Made by a program: the position numbers and the translations under genes. From positions 248,001-312,000 of the forward strand of contig JAIPEN010000001.1 in NCBI GenBank assembly GCA_021737145.1: a DNA stretch of 64,000 nucleotides. Reading direction: 5' to 3'. The notes beneath the pieces are model-generated. The model did not search any database and was not told where the DNA came from. It saw only the letters and a program-made list of their open reading frames with translations. Source of the stretch: Desulfarculaceae bacterium (GTDB taxonomy: Bacteria > Desulfobacterota > Desulfarculia > Desulfarculales > Desulfarculaceae). Position 1 is the first letter of the stretch. The number at the start of each line of letters is the position of its first letter. Of the stretch, positions 8,640-17,384 are shown piece by piece.

Positions 8640-9851
8640 GTGCAATATATAAATCAAGTGGACCTCGCGGGCAAACGGGTGTTGATCCGGGTGGACTTCA
8701 ACGTGCCCCTGGACGAAGAAGGCAACATCACCGACGACAATCGCGTGCGAGCCGCTCTGCCCACCATCAACTACGCCCTGGACGAGGACGCCAAGGTCAT
8801 CGTGGCCAGCCACATGGGCCGGCCCAAGGGCAAGCGGGTGGAGGAGTTCTCCATGGCCCCGGTGGCCCGCCGCCTGGGGCGCTTGCTCAAAAAAGAGGTG
8901 GCCCTGGCCCCGGACTGCGTGGGCCCGGATGTGGAAGGGCTCATCGAGCAGATGAAGCCCGGCCAAGTGGTGATGCTGGAGAACCTGCGGTTTCACAAGG
9001 GCGAAACCGACAATGATCCCGAGTTCGGCAAGGCCCTGGGCCGCCTGTGCGACGTGTACGTGGACGACGCCTTTGCCGTGGCCCACCGCGAAAACGCCTC
9101 GGTGGTGGCGGTGGTGAACACAGCCCCGGTGAGCGTGGCCGGCTTTACCATGAAAAAGGAGCTGGACTACTTCCGCCGGGCCATGCTGGATCCGGCCCGG
9201 CCCCTGGCCGCGGTTTTGGGCGGGGCCAAGGCCATGACCAAGCTGCCCGCCCTGGAGAACCTCCTGGAGCACGCCGACAAGATCGTCATCGGCGGAGCCA
9301 TGGCCAACACCTTCTTGATGAGCGTGGGCATCGACGTGGGCAAGAGCCTGCACGAGGAAGACCTGGTGCCTGTGGCCAACGTGCTGCTCAAAAACGCCAA
9401 GTCCGCCGGGGTCAAGATCTACATCCCGGTGGACTGCGTGGTGGCCAACCGTTTCCACCGCCACGCCGAGACCAAGCTGGTCACCACCCTTGACGTGCCC
9501 AAGGAGTGGATGATCATGGACATAGGGCCGGCCACCAGCATGCTCTACCGCGAGGCCCTGCGCGACTGCAAGACCATCATCTGGAACGGCCCCATGGGCG
9601 CCTTTGAGATGGACGCCTTTTCGCGGGGCACCTACAACATGGTCTCCACCGTGGCCCAGACCTATGCCATGACCATTATCGGCGGCGGCGACACCGACGT
9701 GGCCGTGTCCAACGCCGGGGAGACCGAAAACATCAGCTACATCTCCACCGGCGGCGGCGCCTTCTTGGCCCTCATGACCGGCGAGGTGTTGCCCGCGGTG
9801 GATGCCCTGGGTGGCTACACCGGCCTGGAAAACGGCGGAACCGCCCACTAA
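8640..9851 (+). CDS. pgk: Phosphoglycerate kinase
   Basis: Phosphoglycerate kinase transfers phosphate from 1,3-bisphosphoglycerate to ADP. The protein has 403 residues with the N-terminal [13 protein letters not shown] signature, the substrate-binding SHMGRPKG loop, and the C-terminal nucleotide-binding WNGPMGAFE and IIGGGDT motifs. The start is GTG 8640, preceded by an AGGAGAGG Shine-Dalgarno. The gap of about 110 bases after gap has no gene. Confidence 0.97.
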   Translation: MQYINQVDLAGKRVLIRVDFNVPLDEEGNITDDNRVRAALPTINYALDEDAKVIVASHMGRPKGKRVEEFSMAPVARRLGRLLKKEVALAPDCVGPDVEGLIEQMKPGQVVMLENLRFHKGETDNDPEFGKALGRLCDVYVDDAFAVAHRENASVVAVVNTAPVSVAGFTMKKELDYFRRAMLDPARPLAAVLGGAKAMTKLPALENLLEHADKIVIGGAMANTFLMSVGIDVGKSLHEEDLVPVANVLLKNAKSAGVKIYIPVDCVVANRFHRHAETKLVTTLDVPKEWMIMDIGPATSMLYREALRDCKTIIWNGPMGAFEMDAFSRGTYNMVSTVAQTYAMTIIGGGDTDVAVSNAGETENISYISTGGGAFLALMTGEVLPAVDALGGYTGLENGGTAH

Positions 9852-9869
9852 GCGCAGCGGAGGATTTTC

Positions 9870-10622
9870 ATGGCCCGCAGACTGCTCATAGCCGGCAACT
9901 GGAAGCTTCACAAGACCGTGGAGGAGGCGGTGGCCCTGGCTGGGGATATCGCCTCGGGCCTGGTGCGCGATGATCTGGACGTGCTGGTGATCCCCGGCTT
10001 CCTGGCCCTGGAGCCGGTGGCGCTCAGCCTGTCCGCCAGCTCGGTGTTGGTGGGGGGCCAGAACCTCTTTTGGGAAGACCAGGGCGCCTACACCGGCGAG
10101 GTCAGCGGCCCCTTTTTGAAGGCGGCCGGGGCCCGCTACGTGCTGGTGGGCCACAGCGAGCGGCGCGAATACTTCGGCGAGACCGAGCGCACCTGCCGCC
10201 TGCGGGTGGAGGCCGCGCTCCGGTCCGGGCTGCTGCCCATCCTCTGCGTGGGCGAGACCCAGGCCGAGCGCGAGGGCGGCCAGACCGAGGGGGTTTTGGA
10301 GAGCCAGTTGGCCGGGGCCCTGGCCGGATTCGACGCCGCCCAGGCGGCCAACATCACCATAGCCTACGAGCCGGTATGGGCCATCGGCACCGGTTTGACC
10401 GCCAGCGAGGCCCAGGCCAACGAGGCTCATTCGCATATCAGAGCCTGGCTAGGGGCCCGATTTAACAAAGATGTTGCGAACTCCACCAGAATCCTGTATG
10501 GAGGTAGTGTAAAGCCGGCCAACGCGGCCGGCCTTATGAATCAACCCGAGGTGGACGGTGCCCTGGTGGGCGGGGCTTCCCTGTCCGCCGAAAGTTTTCT
10601 GGGCATAATCCAGGCGGCTTAA
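9870..10622 (+). CDS. tpiA: Triosephosphate isomerase
   Basis: This enzyme interconverts dihydroxyacetone phosphate and glyceraldehyde-3-phosphate. The protein has 250 residues. The catalytic residues are recognisable: Lys12 in AGNWKLH, His95 in VLVGHSERR, and Glu167 in AYEPVWAIGTG. The phosphate-binding YGGSVKPANA is near the C-terminus. It starts 18 bases after pgk with GCGGAGG upstream. Confidence 0.97.
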   Translation: MARRLLIAGNWKLHKTVEEAVALAGDIASGLVRDDLDVLVIPGFLALEPVALSLSASSVLVGGQNLFWEDQGAYTGEVSGPFLKAAGARYVLVGHSERREYFGETERTCRLRVEAALRSGLLPILCVGETQAEREGGQTEGVLESQLAGALAGFDAAQAANITIAYEPVWAIGTGLTASEAQANEAHSHIRAWLGARFNKDVANSTRILYGGSVKPANAAGLMNQPEVDGALVGGASLSAESFLGIIQAA

Positions 10623-10642
10623 AGAAAAAGAAACTTGAGTTT

Positions 10643-10963
10643 ATGAGCAATGTAACTCTGATAATCCATCTCCTGGCCAGCGTGGTGCTGGTATTGGTGG
10701 TTCTGCTGCAGACCGGCAAGGGCGCCTCTATCGGCGCGGCCTTTGGCGGGTCTTCCCAGACCGTGTTCGGCAGCGCCGGAGCAGCCACCTTTCTCAGCAA
10801 ACTGACCACGGTGGTGGCCGTGGTGTTCATGCTCACCTCCCTGGGCCTGGCCATCCTGGGCCATCAGGGCGCTCCCTCCTCGGTGATGGAGGGCAAGGCC
10901 CCTGCCCCGGCTTCCAGCGCCGCGGCTCCGGCCAAGCCAGCTCCGGCTCCGGCCACCAAGTAA
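10643..10963 (+). CDS. secG: Preprotein translocase subunit SecG
   Basis: SecG is the small accessory subunit of the SecYEG channel. The protein has 106 residues with two transmembrane helices (about 4-24 and 52-72) flanking the conserved LLQTGKGASIGAAFGGSSQTVFG-type loop. The C-terminal tail is rich in Ala and Pro. Its position after tpiA and just before a tRNA-Leu gene is a common bacterial arrangement and supports the call. Confidence 0.93.
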   Translation: MSNVTLIIHLLASVVLVLVVLLQTGKGASIGAAFGGSSQTVFGSAGAATFLSKLTTVVAVVFMLTSLGLAILGHQGAPSSVMEGKAPAPASSAAAPAKPAPAPATK

Positions 10964-10994
10964 CGCTGGCTGACCCAAAGATGATTTCCCAAGT

Positions 10995-11080
10995 GCCGTC
11001 GTGGTGGAATTTGGTAGACACGCCGTCTTGAGGGGGCGGTGGGGCGACCCGTGCCGGTTCAAATCCGGCCGACGGCACCA
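10995..11080 (+). tRNA. tRNA-Leu, anticodon GAG
   Basis: The acceptor stem GCCGTCG pairs with CGACGGC, and CCA is encoded. The anticodon stem CCGTC/GGCGG encloses the loop TTGAGGG, giving anticodon GAG. A long variable arm, as in class II tRNAs, and the T-arm GCCGG-TTCAAAT-CCGGC are present. Confidence 0.95.
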
Positions 11081-11092
11081 CAGATAAAAAAG

Positions 11093-11132
11093 AAACCGGG
11101 CGCTAGCCGCAAGGCAAGCGCCCGGTTTTTTT
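11093..11132 (+). terminator. Rho-independent terminator after secG/tRNA-Leu
   Basis: AAACCGGGCGCT pairs with AGCGCCCGGTTT around a short loop, followed by a run of seven T residues. Confidence 0.85.
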
Positions 11133-11151
11133 GGCTTAAAGATTAACCTGC

Positions 11152-11739
11152 TCAGTTCAGATCGCGATCCTTGTAATACTTGGTGGCCTTGCCGGTGAGC
11201 TCCATGCTTACGCCCTGGTCTGTGATTTGGTACATCCACACCCCGGGAGAGACGGATATGGCCCCGGCGTAAGCCGCGCCCTCGTCCTCCATCTTCAGGC
11301 CCGCCGAGCTTTGGCCGCCGAACTCCCAACCCTCTTCTATGAATCTTTGCAAATCCGCTTGGCGGTCAAACAGGAGCACCACGCGGAATTTCTTGATCCC
11401 AATGCCCCAGCCGGCCTGCGCCTCCAGCATCCTCATGAAGACCTCTTTTTTGGCCTTTTTGTCAATGGCGATCCCTTCGCCCTTGCCGCCGCCGAAAAAC
11501 AGAAGCTTGGTGCCGAAGTTGCTGAAAACCGCATACCCAGCGCACCTGTCGATGGCGGTCTTGGCCGAGGGGCGCAGCTTGTACAGGCTCGCCAAGGTGT
11601 CTTGACTCATTTGGCGAATCTCGGCCCGCGCCTCTTGGATTTGTTCTTTGCTCGCCGCCAGGGCGGCGCCACCGTGCAGGGCGCAGCCCAGGGTGAGAGC
11701 CAGGATCATGGCGGCAATAAATATTCGGCTCGGGGCCAT
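11152..11739 (-). CDS. SYLF/YSC84-domain lipid-binding protein, secreted
   Basis: This is a 195-residue secreted protein with an N-terminal signal peptide (IFIAAMILALTLGCALHGGAALA). The segment CALHG could be a lipobox-like site. The mature part matches the SYLF (YSC84/DUF500) pattern: AIDRCAGYAVFSNFG, then GGGKGEGIA, then AGWGIGIKKFRVVLLF. In bacteria this family is periplasmic or outer-membrane associated with an unclear, possibly lipid-related role. The ATG at 11739 is chosen because AAGGAGA lies just upstream; the longer frame is not needed. It stands alone, convergent with the tRNA. Confidence 0.8.
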   Translation of the reverse strand: MAPSRIFIAAMILALTLGCALHGGAALAASKEQIQEARAEIRQMSQDTLASLYKLRPSAKTAIDRCAGYAVFSNFGTKLLFFGGGKGEGIAIDKKAKKEVFMRMLEAQAGWGIGIKKFRVVLLFDRQADLQRFIEEGWEFGGQSSAGLKMEDEGAAYAGAISVSPGVWMYQITDQGVSMELTGKATKYYKDRDLN

Positions 11740-11980
11740 GGTTTCTCCTTTGGCTGTTCCGTTCGCCTCAAATTTGAAATAACCATTATAGGGCAATTTG
11801 GCCCCAACCCAAATTTCAATTGTGTTTTTTGCCGGGAGCCGGCCTTAAACCCTAGGCGGCCCTGCCGGTTCGCCCGCTGTTGGCGGCTGTTTGAATCTCC
11901 CGCCCCCTGGCTACAAATGACTAGCGGCGATGCCTTTGGTGGGGCATCACCGCCTTGATAAACTGTCTTGGTCTTTATTT

Positions 11981-12018
11981 TTAAGCGATTAAGCTTATTT
12001 GCTTAATAGGCGCTTTAA
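11981..12018 (-). terminator. AT-rich nested hairpin downstream of the hdrB-like gene
   Basis: On the minus strand ATTAAGC-N6-GCTTAAT is flanked by an outer AAGCG/CGCTT pair, and an A/T-rich tract follows. It lies about 50 bases past the end of the hdrB-like gene, so a terminator role is plausible. The rest of the gap 11797-12069 holds no gene I can support. Confidence 0.4.
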
Positions 12019-12069
12019 CCTTAATCGACGATTTCCTATTTCTAAATTGGATCGACTTCGCCTGATCGC

Positions 12070-13044
12070 CTAGGCCGCGTCCTTTGCCTTGTCCGCGGCC
12101 TTCTCGGCCTTTGGCTTGGCTTTGGCCTTGGGTTTAGGCTTGGCTTTGGGCTCTTCCTTGGGCGGCAGGGGGTGCTCCGGGGCCAGGAAGTTGGCAACGC
12201 AACCGGAGCGGGGCCGGTTTTCGTCCAGGCCCAGGCCGCGGGGGTCCAGGCCCAGGGCCAGGCCCAACAACTGCGGATACACCGCCACCCCGCGCAGCTC
12301 GCCCAGGCCCTCGCCTCCCAGGGTCTCGAAGGCCCACTGCATCTGCTTGAAGGTGTGGGGACAGTCCACGCCCAGCACCTGGGCCTCGGCCCGGTTGGCC
12401 TCGGCGATGCGCGTCTGAATGGTTTCCAGGGACAGATCCTGGTTCTTGTCGCGCAGGGGCGCGCCGCAGCACTTGAGGCGGCCGTCCCAGGGCAGGCTCT
12501 CGATGCCGATGGCCTTGAGCAGATCGTCGATGATGTGCGGGTCGTAGGGATTGTCAAACCCGGTGACCCGGCTGGGCCGCAGGGCGTGGCAGCCGTAGAA
12601 GGGCGCCACCTTGAGCCCGGCAAAGGGCCGCTTCACCAGGTCCGAAATCTTTTCCGGGCCCAGGTCGTGGTAGAGCATGCTCTGCAGATGCTTCACCTGG
12701 CAGGAGCCGCTGTAAACCAGGCCCTCGCGGCCCAGGATGTCGTTGACCAGGGTGCGGAGGTTCTTGTGCTGGAACAGGAAGTTCTGGGCCGCCTTGAGGC
12801 TGCCCAGGCAGCACTTGCACAGGGTCAGGAGGTTGAGCCCCTTGGACTCGGCCAGGGCCATGTTGCGGGCCGAGGCCAGCAGGTAGGACTCAAAGCTGGT
12901 GTCGCGCATGGGATAGCCGCAGCAGTTGAACTCCAGGTCCGCGACTTCGACGTCGATGGCACCCAGCACCTTGCGGGCGGCGGTTTCATACTGGGGGACG
13001 CACTCGGGTATCTGGCACCCCACGAACAAGGCGTAGCTCATCAT
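12070..13044 (-). CDS. HdrB-like heterodisulfide reductase subunit (CCG domains)
   Basis: HdrB-type proteins carry noncubane 4Fe-4S clusters and reduce disulfides or transfer electrons to thiol cofactors. The protein has 324 residues. The first CCG motif is complete (Cys10, Cys41-Cys42, Cys76/Cys79). The second has Cys152, Cys192-Cys193 and Cys228, but the usual last CxxC cysteine is replaced (DCPHTF). A Lys/Ala/Pro-rich tail of about 30 residues ends the protein. The start overlaps the stop of the upstream membrane subunit by four bases, so the two are translationally coupled. The physiological substrate is unknown. HdrB of a membrane Hdr/DsrK-like complex is the best description. Confidence 0.85.
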   Translation of the reverse strand: MMSYALFVGCQIPECVPQYETAARKVLGAIDVEVADLEFNCCGYPMRDTSFESYLLASARNMALAESKGLNLLTLCKCCLGSLKAAQNFLFQHKNLRTLVNDILGREGLVYSGSCQVKHLQSMLYHDLGPEKISDLVKRPFAGLKVAPFYGCHALRPSRVTGFDNPYDPHIIDDLLKAIGIESLPWDGRLKCCGAPLRDKNQDLSLETIQTRIAEANRAEAQVLGVDCPHTFKQMQWAFETLGGEGLGELRGVAVYPQLLGLALGLDPRGLGLDENRPRSGCVANFLAPEHPLPPKEEPKAKPKPKAKAKPKAEKAADKAKDAA

Positions 13045-14729
13045 GCTCCTGCCTCCCCCCCGCGGGCGGCCTTGGCCGCCATGTTGCGCAGTTCATAGAA
13101 TATGTCCGTGATCGGCACCAGGTTGGGACAGGCCTCCTGGCACTGATAGCAGGTCAGACAATTCCACACCATGCGCGCGCCCATGGCCTCTTCCTTCATG
13201 CCCACGGCCACGCTGAAGATCACCTGATGGGGTAGCAGGTCCAGTTCCTCGGCCGGGTTTTCGGTTCGGAACACCAGAGGGCAGGCGTTGGTGCAGGTCT
13301 TACAGGAGTAGCACTCCGAGAAATTGGCCCCTTGGGCCGAGTAGCCCAGGCTCTTGCGCAGGGCCGCGGTGTTCACCTTCACCTGACCCTGGTGACGGCT
13401 GGCCTCGGCCGCCTGCCAGGCCTTGGCGGCCAGCTCGGGAATGGGCTTGCCCAGTCCCTTTTGGTCCAGGTCTTCCTTGAGGGCGGCCCAGAGGTCGCGC
13501 AGGTTGATGCCCACCGGACACAGGCGGGTGCAGCGGCCGCAATCGGTGCACACGTAGGCGCCCTCGCGCACCACCGCCGTATCGGTCCGCGCGCCGTTGT
13601 TCCCGCGCACCATGTTGTCCAGGGCGGCCAGCTTTTCCGATGGCAGGATGGTCTGGTTGGGCAGGATGCGCACCGCCGGGGCCACCGAGCAGTGGACCGA
13701 GCAGGTGCCGCAGTGGGTGCAGGCGTCCAGCTCCAGGGCCCGGTAAAAGGCCTTGGCCGCCGGGTTCATTTCTTCGCGGCCCACCACCGCGTTGAAGCCC
13801 ATGAGCAGCGGGGCGGAGAACATGTGCAGGAACTTGGTGAAGGGCAAAATGGCCAGGCCCACGAAGCAGGCCAGGAAGTGTATGTAATAGAGGATGTCCG
13901 GCATGTTGGCCCGGTCCAGGGCCAGGGCCACCGGGGCCAGCAGGCGGGACAGGCCGTAGGAGGCAAAGGCGTGCTGGGCCGGAGCGTGACATTCCACGCA
14001 GGAGTCCTGGTTCAGCCCGTGGCCTTGCTCCAACACCTCGGGATCGGTGCTGGTCAGGCCCTCGGGGAACACCACCCCGTAGTCGGCCGCCCAAACCGAG
14101 CGCAGGGCCAGCTTTTCGGCCGGCTCCTCCACCATGGAGTATTCCTCAACCATTCTCTGGTACACATGGGCCGAGGTGATCTTGACCGCCTGCAGGCCGA
14201 AGCCGGAGAGCATGATCACCGCCAGGAGGCCGATGGCCACCCGGTCGGTGCGGCGGGTGGTCATGCGCAGGCCGGGCACCACGATGCGCCGCACGATGAT
14301 GATGATCACCCCCACCATGACCATCACCCCCATGAGGTCGCGCAGCCACAGCCACGGGTCTACGGTGGGGTAAAAGTTACGGAAGAGGTTGTTGGTGATT
14401 TGGTCGCCCAAGGCGTGGAGCAGCAGCAGGCCGGTGAAACCCGAGAAGACCAGCAGGTGGGCCGCCCAGGCCAGGGCGCTGTGCTTGAGGGAGCGGGCCT
14501 GCAAAAGGCCATCCAGGATCAAGGCCTTGAGCATGGGCCAGATCTTGCGGCTGAACACCGCGCGGACCAAGCCGCCCAGCACCGCGGAAGCCCGCTGACC
14601 GGGTGAGTAGCCGGCTTCCCTTTCGCTGGCGGAAACGGAAACGCTCAACCAGGACCAGACCTTGTAGGCCAGCCCCGCGGCGCATAAAACCAAGGCGATC
14701 AGTAAACTAAGTTGAAAAAACATCGGCAA
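13041..14729 (-). CDS. Fused NarI-like cytochrome b / four-cluster ferredoxin / HdrC-like membrane subunit
   Basis: This 562-residue integral membrane protein is probably the quinone-reactive and electron-wire subunit of an Hdr-like complex. Residues 1-310 contain about five transmembrane helices with candidate haem b ligands (His91, His105, His284, His302). A single haem c motif, CVECH, at 244-248 lies in an extracytoplasmic loop. The C-terminal half carries four 4Fe-4S cysteine sets beginning at residues 337, 394, 473 and 524. The last two (CYSCKTCTNACP, CLTCYQCQEACP) match canonical HdrC, while the first two resemble an extra ferredoxin domain. With the following hdrB-like gene this would give a membrane HdrE-HdrC plus HdrB module. 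Confidence 0.85.
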   Translation of the reverse strand: MPMFFQLSLLIALVLCAAGLAYKVWSWLSVSVSASEREAGYSPGQRASAVLGGLVRAVFSRKIWPMLKALILDGLLQARSLKHSALAWAAHLLVFSGFTGLLLLHALGDQITNNLFRNFYPTVDPWLWLRDLMGVMVMVGVIIIIVRRIVVPGLRMTTRRTDRVAIGLLAVIMLSGFGLQAVKITSAHVYQRMVEEYSMVEEPAEKLALRSVWAADYGVVFPEGLTSTDPEVLEQGHGLNQDSCVECHAPAQHAFASYGLSRLLAPVALALDRANMPDILYYIHFLACFVGLAILPFTKFLHMFSAPLLMGFNAVVGREEMNPAAKAFYRALELDACTHCGTCSVHCSVAPAVRILPNQTILPSEKLAALDNMVRGNNGARTDTAVVREGAYVCTDCGRCTRLCPVGINLRDLWAALKEDLDQKGLGKPIPELAAKAWQAAEASRHQGQVKVNTAALRKSLGYSAQGANFSECYSCKTCTNACPLVFRTENPAEELDLLPHQVIFSVAVGMKEEAMGARMVWNCLTCYQCQEACPNLVPITDIFYELRNMAAKAARGGEAGA

Positions 14730-15372
14730 CGGTCTCTTGTGCTGAGTCGGGTTAGCAAGCCTGCCGCAGCCGAGGCTGCTTGGACAGTTAAATAACCACT
14801 ATTGCCCGGTTATTTATAGTTTAATGTGCCTATGTCCAAAAATACACTCTTATACCCGCTTGTCAATCATTCCTTTGGACAGGCATAATAAGAAGTTTAG
14901 ATCGTCCAATTAGCATACATATTTTATCGATATCAATAGTATGGTTTGCCGGGTCCCCCCTTCTCGCCAGGCGAGATGAACCAAGGGAGCCGCCGGTCCA
15001 TGGCCCCAAGGGGGTCATTTTGCGTATGTCATTTTTTTCAGTGAACATTCACCTGATTGTTTTGTCTCGGATTTTCTGATTTCGCTCCGGGACCGTCCCT
15101 GGAAATTCCCCGGCCCTATCAAGGCCGACCCCCTGATTCACAGATGGACATAACTATAAACACTTAATCAATTAGTCAAGTCATATATTCAAAAAACCGT
15201 AATATTAGCCCGATCACAAATGCTTTTTGAGGTGTGGCTTTTTATCACCTAGTATTCATATTATTTTGTTTACCATGCGCCGCAACATGTAAGGCCGGCA
15301 CGGATTGCCGACCCTTCCACCCCCGGGCCCGCTGTGCTACAACAAGCCCAGCACCCCACATGGAGGCATGAC
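14730..15372. other. AT-rich 643-base intergenic region between hdr-like operon and nitroreductase
   Basis: No coding region is convincing here. A 61-codon minus frame at 14863-15048 has no Shine-Dalgarno or family features. The region is clearly richer in A+T than its surroundings and must hold the divergent promoters. The clearest structure is TAAATAACC (14789-14797) paired with GGTTATTTA (14808-14816). Confidence 0.6.
14789..14816. promoter_or_regulatory. Inverted repeat upstream of the hdr-like operon, candidate operator
   Basis: The 9-bp arms TAAATAACC and GGTTATTTA match perfectly across a 10-base spacer, 60-87 bases upstream of the membrane subunit start. The arm spacing suits a dimeric regulator. 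It does not match the Rex or HcpR consensus as I know them. Confidence 0.4.
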
Positions 15373-16020
15373 ATGCAAGTATCCGAGGCCATTGTCACCC
15401 GATCCTCCTGCCGCGCCTATGGCGACAAACCGGTCTCCCGGGAAATTCTGGAGCAGATTATGGACCTTACCCGCCGCGCCCCCAGCGCGATTAATCTGCA
15501 GCCATGGCAATTCACCGTGGTGATGAATGATGAAGTGCGCCGTTTGGGCAAAAAACTCAGCCGCGCCCTTGGCGAACGCGGTTTTTCCTGCAAACCGGAC
15601 AACACCGAGCCCCTGCCCGAGGTTTACGGCGAACGCCAGGCCGAACTGGGACGGCTCATGTCTCCCCTGATGCGGGAGGCCGGCCTGGACCGCGACTTCA
15701 TCAACACCGGCTCCCTGAACTTTTACGGAGCGCCGGCGGTGGTGGTGGGAACCCTGGACGGGGCCTTCCCCCCGGAGCGGGCCCTGGACCTGGGCTTCGC
15801 CCTGGGATGGCTGCTTTTGGCCGCGGCCGAGCAGGGCCTGTCCTCCTGCCCCATCGGCCTGATCACCTCCTACGGCGACGTTATCAAGGATTTCCTGAAC
15901 ATAGACCCCAAGCGCAAGGTGGTGCTGGCCGTGGCCCTGGGCTATGCCGACCCGGACAACCCCATCAACCGCATGCGCTCGCCCCGGGCGGAGATGGACG
16001 AGGTGGTGCGCTGGTACTAA
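15373..16020 (+). CDS. Nitroreductase family protein
   Basis: This is an FMN-dependent NAD(P)H oxidoreductase of the nitroreductase superfamily (215 residues). The N-terminal SSCRAYGDKPVSREILEQIM and RAPSAINLQPWQF segments form the FMN phosphate-binding region, and the C-terminal half (GWLLLAAAEQGLSSCPIGLI) is typical. The ATG at 15373 has GGAGG six bases upstream. The physiological substrate cannot be told from sequence. It stands alone, convergent with the next gene. Confidence 0.88.
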   Translation: MQVSEAIVTRSSCRAYGDKPVSREILEQIMDLTRRAPSAINLQPWQFTVVMNDEVRRLGKKLSRALGERGFSCKPDNTEPLPEVYGERQAELGRLMSPLMREAGLDRDFINTGSLNFYGAPAVVVGTLDGAFPPERALDLGFALGWLLLAAAEQGLSSCPIGLITSYGDVIKDFLNIDPKRKVVLAVALGYADPDNPINRMRSPRAEMDEVVRWY

Positions 16021-16032
16021 GCCCTGGCAAAC

Positions 16033-16057
16033 AAAAAAGGCCCCTCAAGCGGGCCTT
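16033..16057 (-). terminator. Terminator hairpin between convergent genes
   Basis: Read on the minus strand, AAGGCCC pairs with GGGCCTT around a short loop, followed by TTTTTT. It serves the minus-strand gene ending at 16079 and may work weakly for the nitroreductase. Confidence 0.6.
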
Positions 16058-16078
16058 GTAGTCAACTGATTGGATTGT

Positions 16079-16498
16079 TTAGCGGATCAGAGTGGTTACC
16101 TCGGAATTGACCACCGCGTAGATTTCCTCGTCCGTGCCGTAGATATCCACCACCGAACGGTGGTCGATGAGGGTCTCGATGATAAAGGCGGTTACGTAGA
16201 GGCTGATGCGGTTGGCCTGGGGAACCAGGTTGCGGAAGTTGGCGATGGCGTACTGAATGTCAAAGTCCTCGGCATTGAGCAGAGAACCCAGGGCGCCGGC
16301 CAGTTGGTCTTCCACGTCGCGTTGGTTGCTGGTCTCGATGAGGTTGGCGTTGACCAGCTTCATGGCCAGTTTTTGGGCCAGCTCGTCGGCGCAGTCGCCC
16401 AGCTGCATGAGCTGGCGGGTCCAGGCGGACTGGCGGGAGCTCTCCAAGCGGGAGATCAGATTCTCTTCGCGGTAATTGGTGTGGAAATCGCCACCCAT
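16079..16498 (-). CDS. Conserved-looking hypothetical protein, soluble, helical
   Basis: I do not recognise this 139-residue protein. It has no signal peptide, membrane segment or cysteine cluster (one Cys only). The composition suggests alpha-helices in the first 90 residues (LGDCADELAQKLAMKLVNANLI) and a beta-rich end (VVDIYGTDEEIYAVVNSEV). Codon use and G+C match the neighbours, and AGGATTT lies just before the start. It is convergent with the nitroreductase and divergent from the next gene. Confidence 0.65.
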   Translation of the reverse strand: MGGDFHTNYREENLISRLESSRQSAWTRQLMQLGDCADELAQKLAMKLVNANLIETSNQRDVEDQLAGALGSLLNAEDFDIQYAIANFRNLVPQANRISLYVTAFIIETLIDHRSVVDIYGTDEEIYAVVNSEVTTLIR

Positions 16499-16651
16499 GT
16501 TTTAAATCCTCCGGAGCCCCTAGGCTCCTGGCCTGACTGCGGTCCCGCCTCGCGCCGCTACCGGCCCGGCCGCGAACCCGTTATACTTGTGCTTTATTAA
16601 CACCCGGCCCTCTACTTCGCAACGAAATACTTGCACATGCAAGGTAAAAAA

Positions 16652-17371
16652 ATGACGTACGATCCCTACGCCGCCCCGGTTCCTGCCTGGCTGGAAGATG
16701 AAATCCTTCTGGTGGAAAACAGCGGAGAAATGCCCCAGGTGGCCCTGGCCGAGAGCCTGCATCACCTGGGCGAAATGAGCCGTGAAGAGCGGGGTCTGCT
16801 CCGAGCCGCTGCGGTGCGCGCCTATCTGAACATCATCGAGCGAGACCTGGAGCCCGCTCATGTGGGCCAGTCCCTGTTCCGGGGGTTGGAGCGGGCCGGG
16901 GACAACCTGGAGCGGCTGAGAGCCTTTCTGGGCACCCTGGGCTGGCAACCCCCACCTGGGCGTTGGGCGGCCCTGGCCCCCCGCCTGGCCGCCTATCTGG
17001 AGGCCGAGGAGCAGGCCCTGGACCAGGGCCGGGAATATGCCAGCGCCAGCCCGGAGCAGGTGCGCCGGGTGGCCGGGCTGGTGGGCCTGGACCTGGGGCC
17101 GTTCGCGGCGCTTCTGGAGCGCATGGCCGCCCTGCCCTCCCCGGATTTTCTGGGGCTTAGGGCCATCGAGCGGCTGCGGCTGGCTCCGGGGGGCGCGGCC
17201 AAGCGCCGCCAAGAGGCTGGGGGCAAGGCCCGCCTGGAGGTCATGGACGGCCAGGGCGCTCCCCTGACCAGCGCGGAATTGAATCTCATGGGGGCCGATG
17301 ATTGCGAGGACCCGGCCTGCCGCCAGCGGCTGGAGCAGGTGTGGGAGCTGCTCAAGCTCCCGGAGGTCTAA
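16652..17371 (+). CDS. Hypothetical protein, helical, cytoplasmic
   Basis: This 239-residue protein is not one I can place in a family. It is rich in Leu, Ala, Arg and Glu, with a probable all-helical fold and no signal peptide or membrane span. A short CEDPACRQR segment near the C-terminus contains its two cysteines. ATG 16652 follows AAGG by seven bases; upstream in-frame starts (TTG 16631, ATG 16637) are possible. It is convergent with the parvulin-TPR gene, separated by only 13 bases. Confidence 0.65.
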   Translation: MTYDPYAAPVPAWLEDEILLVENSGEMPQVALAESLHHLGEMSREERGLLRAAAVRAYLNIIERDLEPAHVGQSLFRGLERAGDNLERLRAFLGTLGWQPPPGRWAALAPRLAAYLEAEEQALDQGREYASASPEQVRRVAGLVGLDLGPFAALLERMAALPSPDFLGLRAIERLRLAPGGAAKRRQEAGGKARLEVMDGQGAPLTSAELNLMGADDCEDPACRQRLEQVWELLKLPEV

Positions 17372-17384
17372 GCCGCCATGAAAA

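Noticed and set aside
14863..15048. A 61-codon minus-strand frame in the AT-rich gap
   Set aside because: There is no ribosome-binding site, no family resemblance, and it lies in a regulatory region.
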